A DNA stretch of 64,000 nt from NCBI GenBank assembly GCA_001466705.2, contig LATX02000175.1, positions 496,001-560,000 of the forward strand, given 5' to 3'. Below the pieces are notes generated by a model. The model was not told where the DNA came from, did no database searches, and saw nothing but the letters and a program-made list of their open reading frames with translations. The translations under genes and the position numbers were made by a program. This document shows positions 62,712 to 64,000 of the stretch, in pieces (within the stretch, counting starts at the first letter, position 1; every line of letters begins with the position of its first letter). This DNA comes from Moniliophthora roreri (taxonomy: Eukaryota; Basidiomycota; Agaricomycetes; Agaricales; Marasmiaceae).

Positions 62712-63039
62712 CATGTAGAATCAGCTGCGGTACGGAACCCGAATTAGCGATGTCTAACCTGTCCTCCGTATCACGCTTGATCGCGGAACCATCGGCTGCT
62801 CGGTCTATGAGTGTCTCGCAGCAGGGCATGATGATTTTCTGAGTAAAGCGTTGTCGTGCACTCCAAGACTTTTCAAGCAGCCCACGTCTATCGGCCAGGC
62901 AATTTAACCGTGCGGGGCGTGAGAGCGCAAATTTGGCCTTTGAGATACATCCTCCCTAATACTAACGTACTTGGTAACATTCATCAGTATTTATTTAGTC
63001 ACGTATCATGATTAGTCTGTGTAGAGATGACCTAGTCCT
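62712..63039. other. Intergenic between convergent genes
   Basis: No supported feature is present between the 3' end of the Zn2Cys6 gene and the 3' end of the next candidate. Confidence 0.4.
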
Positions 63040-63899
63040 TCAATACTCACCGGTTCGCGCTGAGACTTGTTTAGAGGTGCTGTGTTCCACACGAGGTCGT
63101 TGCCAGACCGCCTGGGCGGCGACACCCGCAGCACTTGCCCCAAGAAAGGGATGGAAACCAGGACGTATCCGTGTCATAGAGAGTCCAAGTCCGTCTTGTG
63201 CCTACAGCCAAAAAATGCATGGGGTCCATGACAGGGTATTGCTTACATCTGATAGTCTTGCGAATGTCAAAGAAGTGTTGCATCCTTCGAATTTCTGCCG
63301 CTGATTTAACCTTCCTTTTATCAATATATACCACAACCATCATACTTACTATAACCTTTGCTTCGAAGTTGGCATGTTCGCCGGACGTGCCACACTCCCA
63401 TTCATGTTCCATCACAACTGCACAGCTTGAGATTCGAATTGGTCCAATGTGTTGGAAGTTGAAGCTTCCGAATTCTGATGACACTGTTTTTCGACTGCTT
63501 TAGCCTGATGCCTAGGATGACTGGGCTTAAGATAAACTCGAGATGGTGCAGAAAAGAAGGCGTAAAACGAATTTCACATTTGGCGTTCCTGACAATTTAG
63601 AAGACTAATGACCACAGCAAGAAATACCAATCCCAAGCCAGGGTCGCGAACTGAAGCGTCAGTCTTAGCCGAACCCTGCCATCCCTCGCTTGATCCTGAA
63701 CGTGGAGTGCGACTCATGCTCCAGATCCTGGTAAAATAGGAAGCCCTGAGTATATGGGCGACTCTGACGGTAATGTTTGCGGAATGGTCAATGTATGGGA
63801 AGCGATGATTTGGGTAGGAGGAACCACTGCTTTCAGCTGGCCGTTGATTTATTGCTGCGGAAGACATATCCATTCCAGTCGTACATGGTTGTCCCAAAG
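63040..63899 (-). CDS. Candidate multi-exon protein, unknown family
   Basis: The most convincing part is the last exon: AQDGLGLSMTRIRPGFHPFL, GASAAGVAAQAVWQRPRVEH and STSKQVSARTGEY before the stop. Its acceptor (GCTGTAG) is good and the Gly/Ala-rich helix looks real. Upstream frames (MEHEWECGTSGEHANFEAK at 63.4 kb, and MDMSSAAINQRPAESSGSS near 63.88 kb) may be earlier exons, but their joins are uncertain. No family recognised. Confidence 0.3.
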
Positions 63900-64000
63900 T
63901 CTATGTAGAGCTTTCGAGAGTCGAGGTTATCGAGTCTTGAGAAGTAAGTGATCAATCATTTCGAGAACATATCATTATAATGCCACGCATTTGTAAGCAA

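Overview
The window looks like nuclear DNA of a mushroom-forming basidiomycete (Agaricomycetes type). Genes are spread over both strands and broken by many short introns of about 45-65 nt. The recognisable products are those of filamentous fungi: Zn2Cys6 factors, YOR1-like ABC transporters, a fungal multi-membrane-pass protein, an F-box-like protein and a SET protein. Nothing suggests bacterial, organellar or viral origin. All exon structures were worked out by hand from reading frames and splice signals, so exact boundaries are predictions.

Layout. 0-4.3 kb: 3' truncated ABCC transporter (minus). 6.1 kb: tiny cyanase-type HTH protein. 7.0-9.1 kb: Zn2Cys6 transcription factor. 9.9-10.7 kb: first RING gene. 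11.0-13.4 kb: glycerolipid acyltransferase. 14.0-15.9 kb: unknown protein. 16.4-17.7 kb: second RING gene. 18.1-19.2 kb: SET protein. 20.2-20.6 kb: Sec61 beta. 22.5-24.7 kb: third RING gene. 25.6-26.6 kb: VAMP7-like R-SNARE. 27.7-30.1 kb: fourth RING gene. 30.4-31.4 kb: triosephosphate isomerase. 32.6-38.7 kb: a second, complete ABCC transporter. 39.0-40.1 kb: divergent phosphopantetheinyl transferase-like protein. 40.9-42.5 kb: fifth RING gene. 44.7-45.4 kb: EthD-like barrel protein. 46.3-47.9 kb: seven-pass-type membrane protein. 48.2-49.9 kb: zinc alcohol dehydrogenase with an apparent frameshift. 50.0-50.6 kb: short Zn2Cys6 protein. 53.2-54.3 kb: F-box-like protein. 54.3-61.6 kb: gene-poor, with weak, partly broken coding stretches. 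61.8-62.7 kb: second short Zn2Cys6 protein. 63.0-63.9 kb: one more weak candidate.

How the genes relate. I see no biosynthetic cluster and no defence system. Conserved housekeeping genes (TPI, Sec61 beta, R-SNARE, acyltransferase) are mixed with lineage-specific families. The most unusual feature is five RING genes in 33 kb that share a short N-terminal leader running straight into the RING, followed by coiled coil and Ser/Pro-rich tails; they look like one locally expanded family. Other paralogous pairs are the two ABCC transporters and the two short Zn2Cys6 proteins, which share a GC-AG intron at the same codon of the zinc cluster. Unusual splicing recurs: predicted 4-, 12- and 13-nt microexons, and a GC-AG intron directly after a start codon. 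Apparent decay also occurs: a frameshifted dehydrogenase, a PPTase-like protein lacking its metal-binding Asp, and broken stretches at 55-61 kb.
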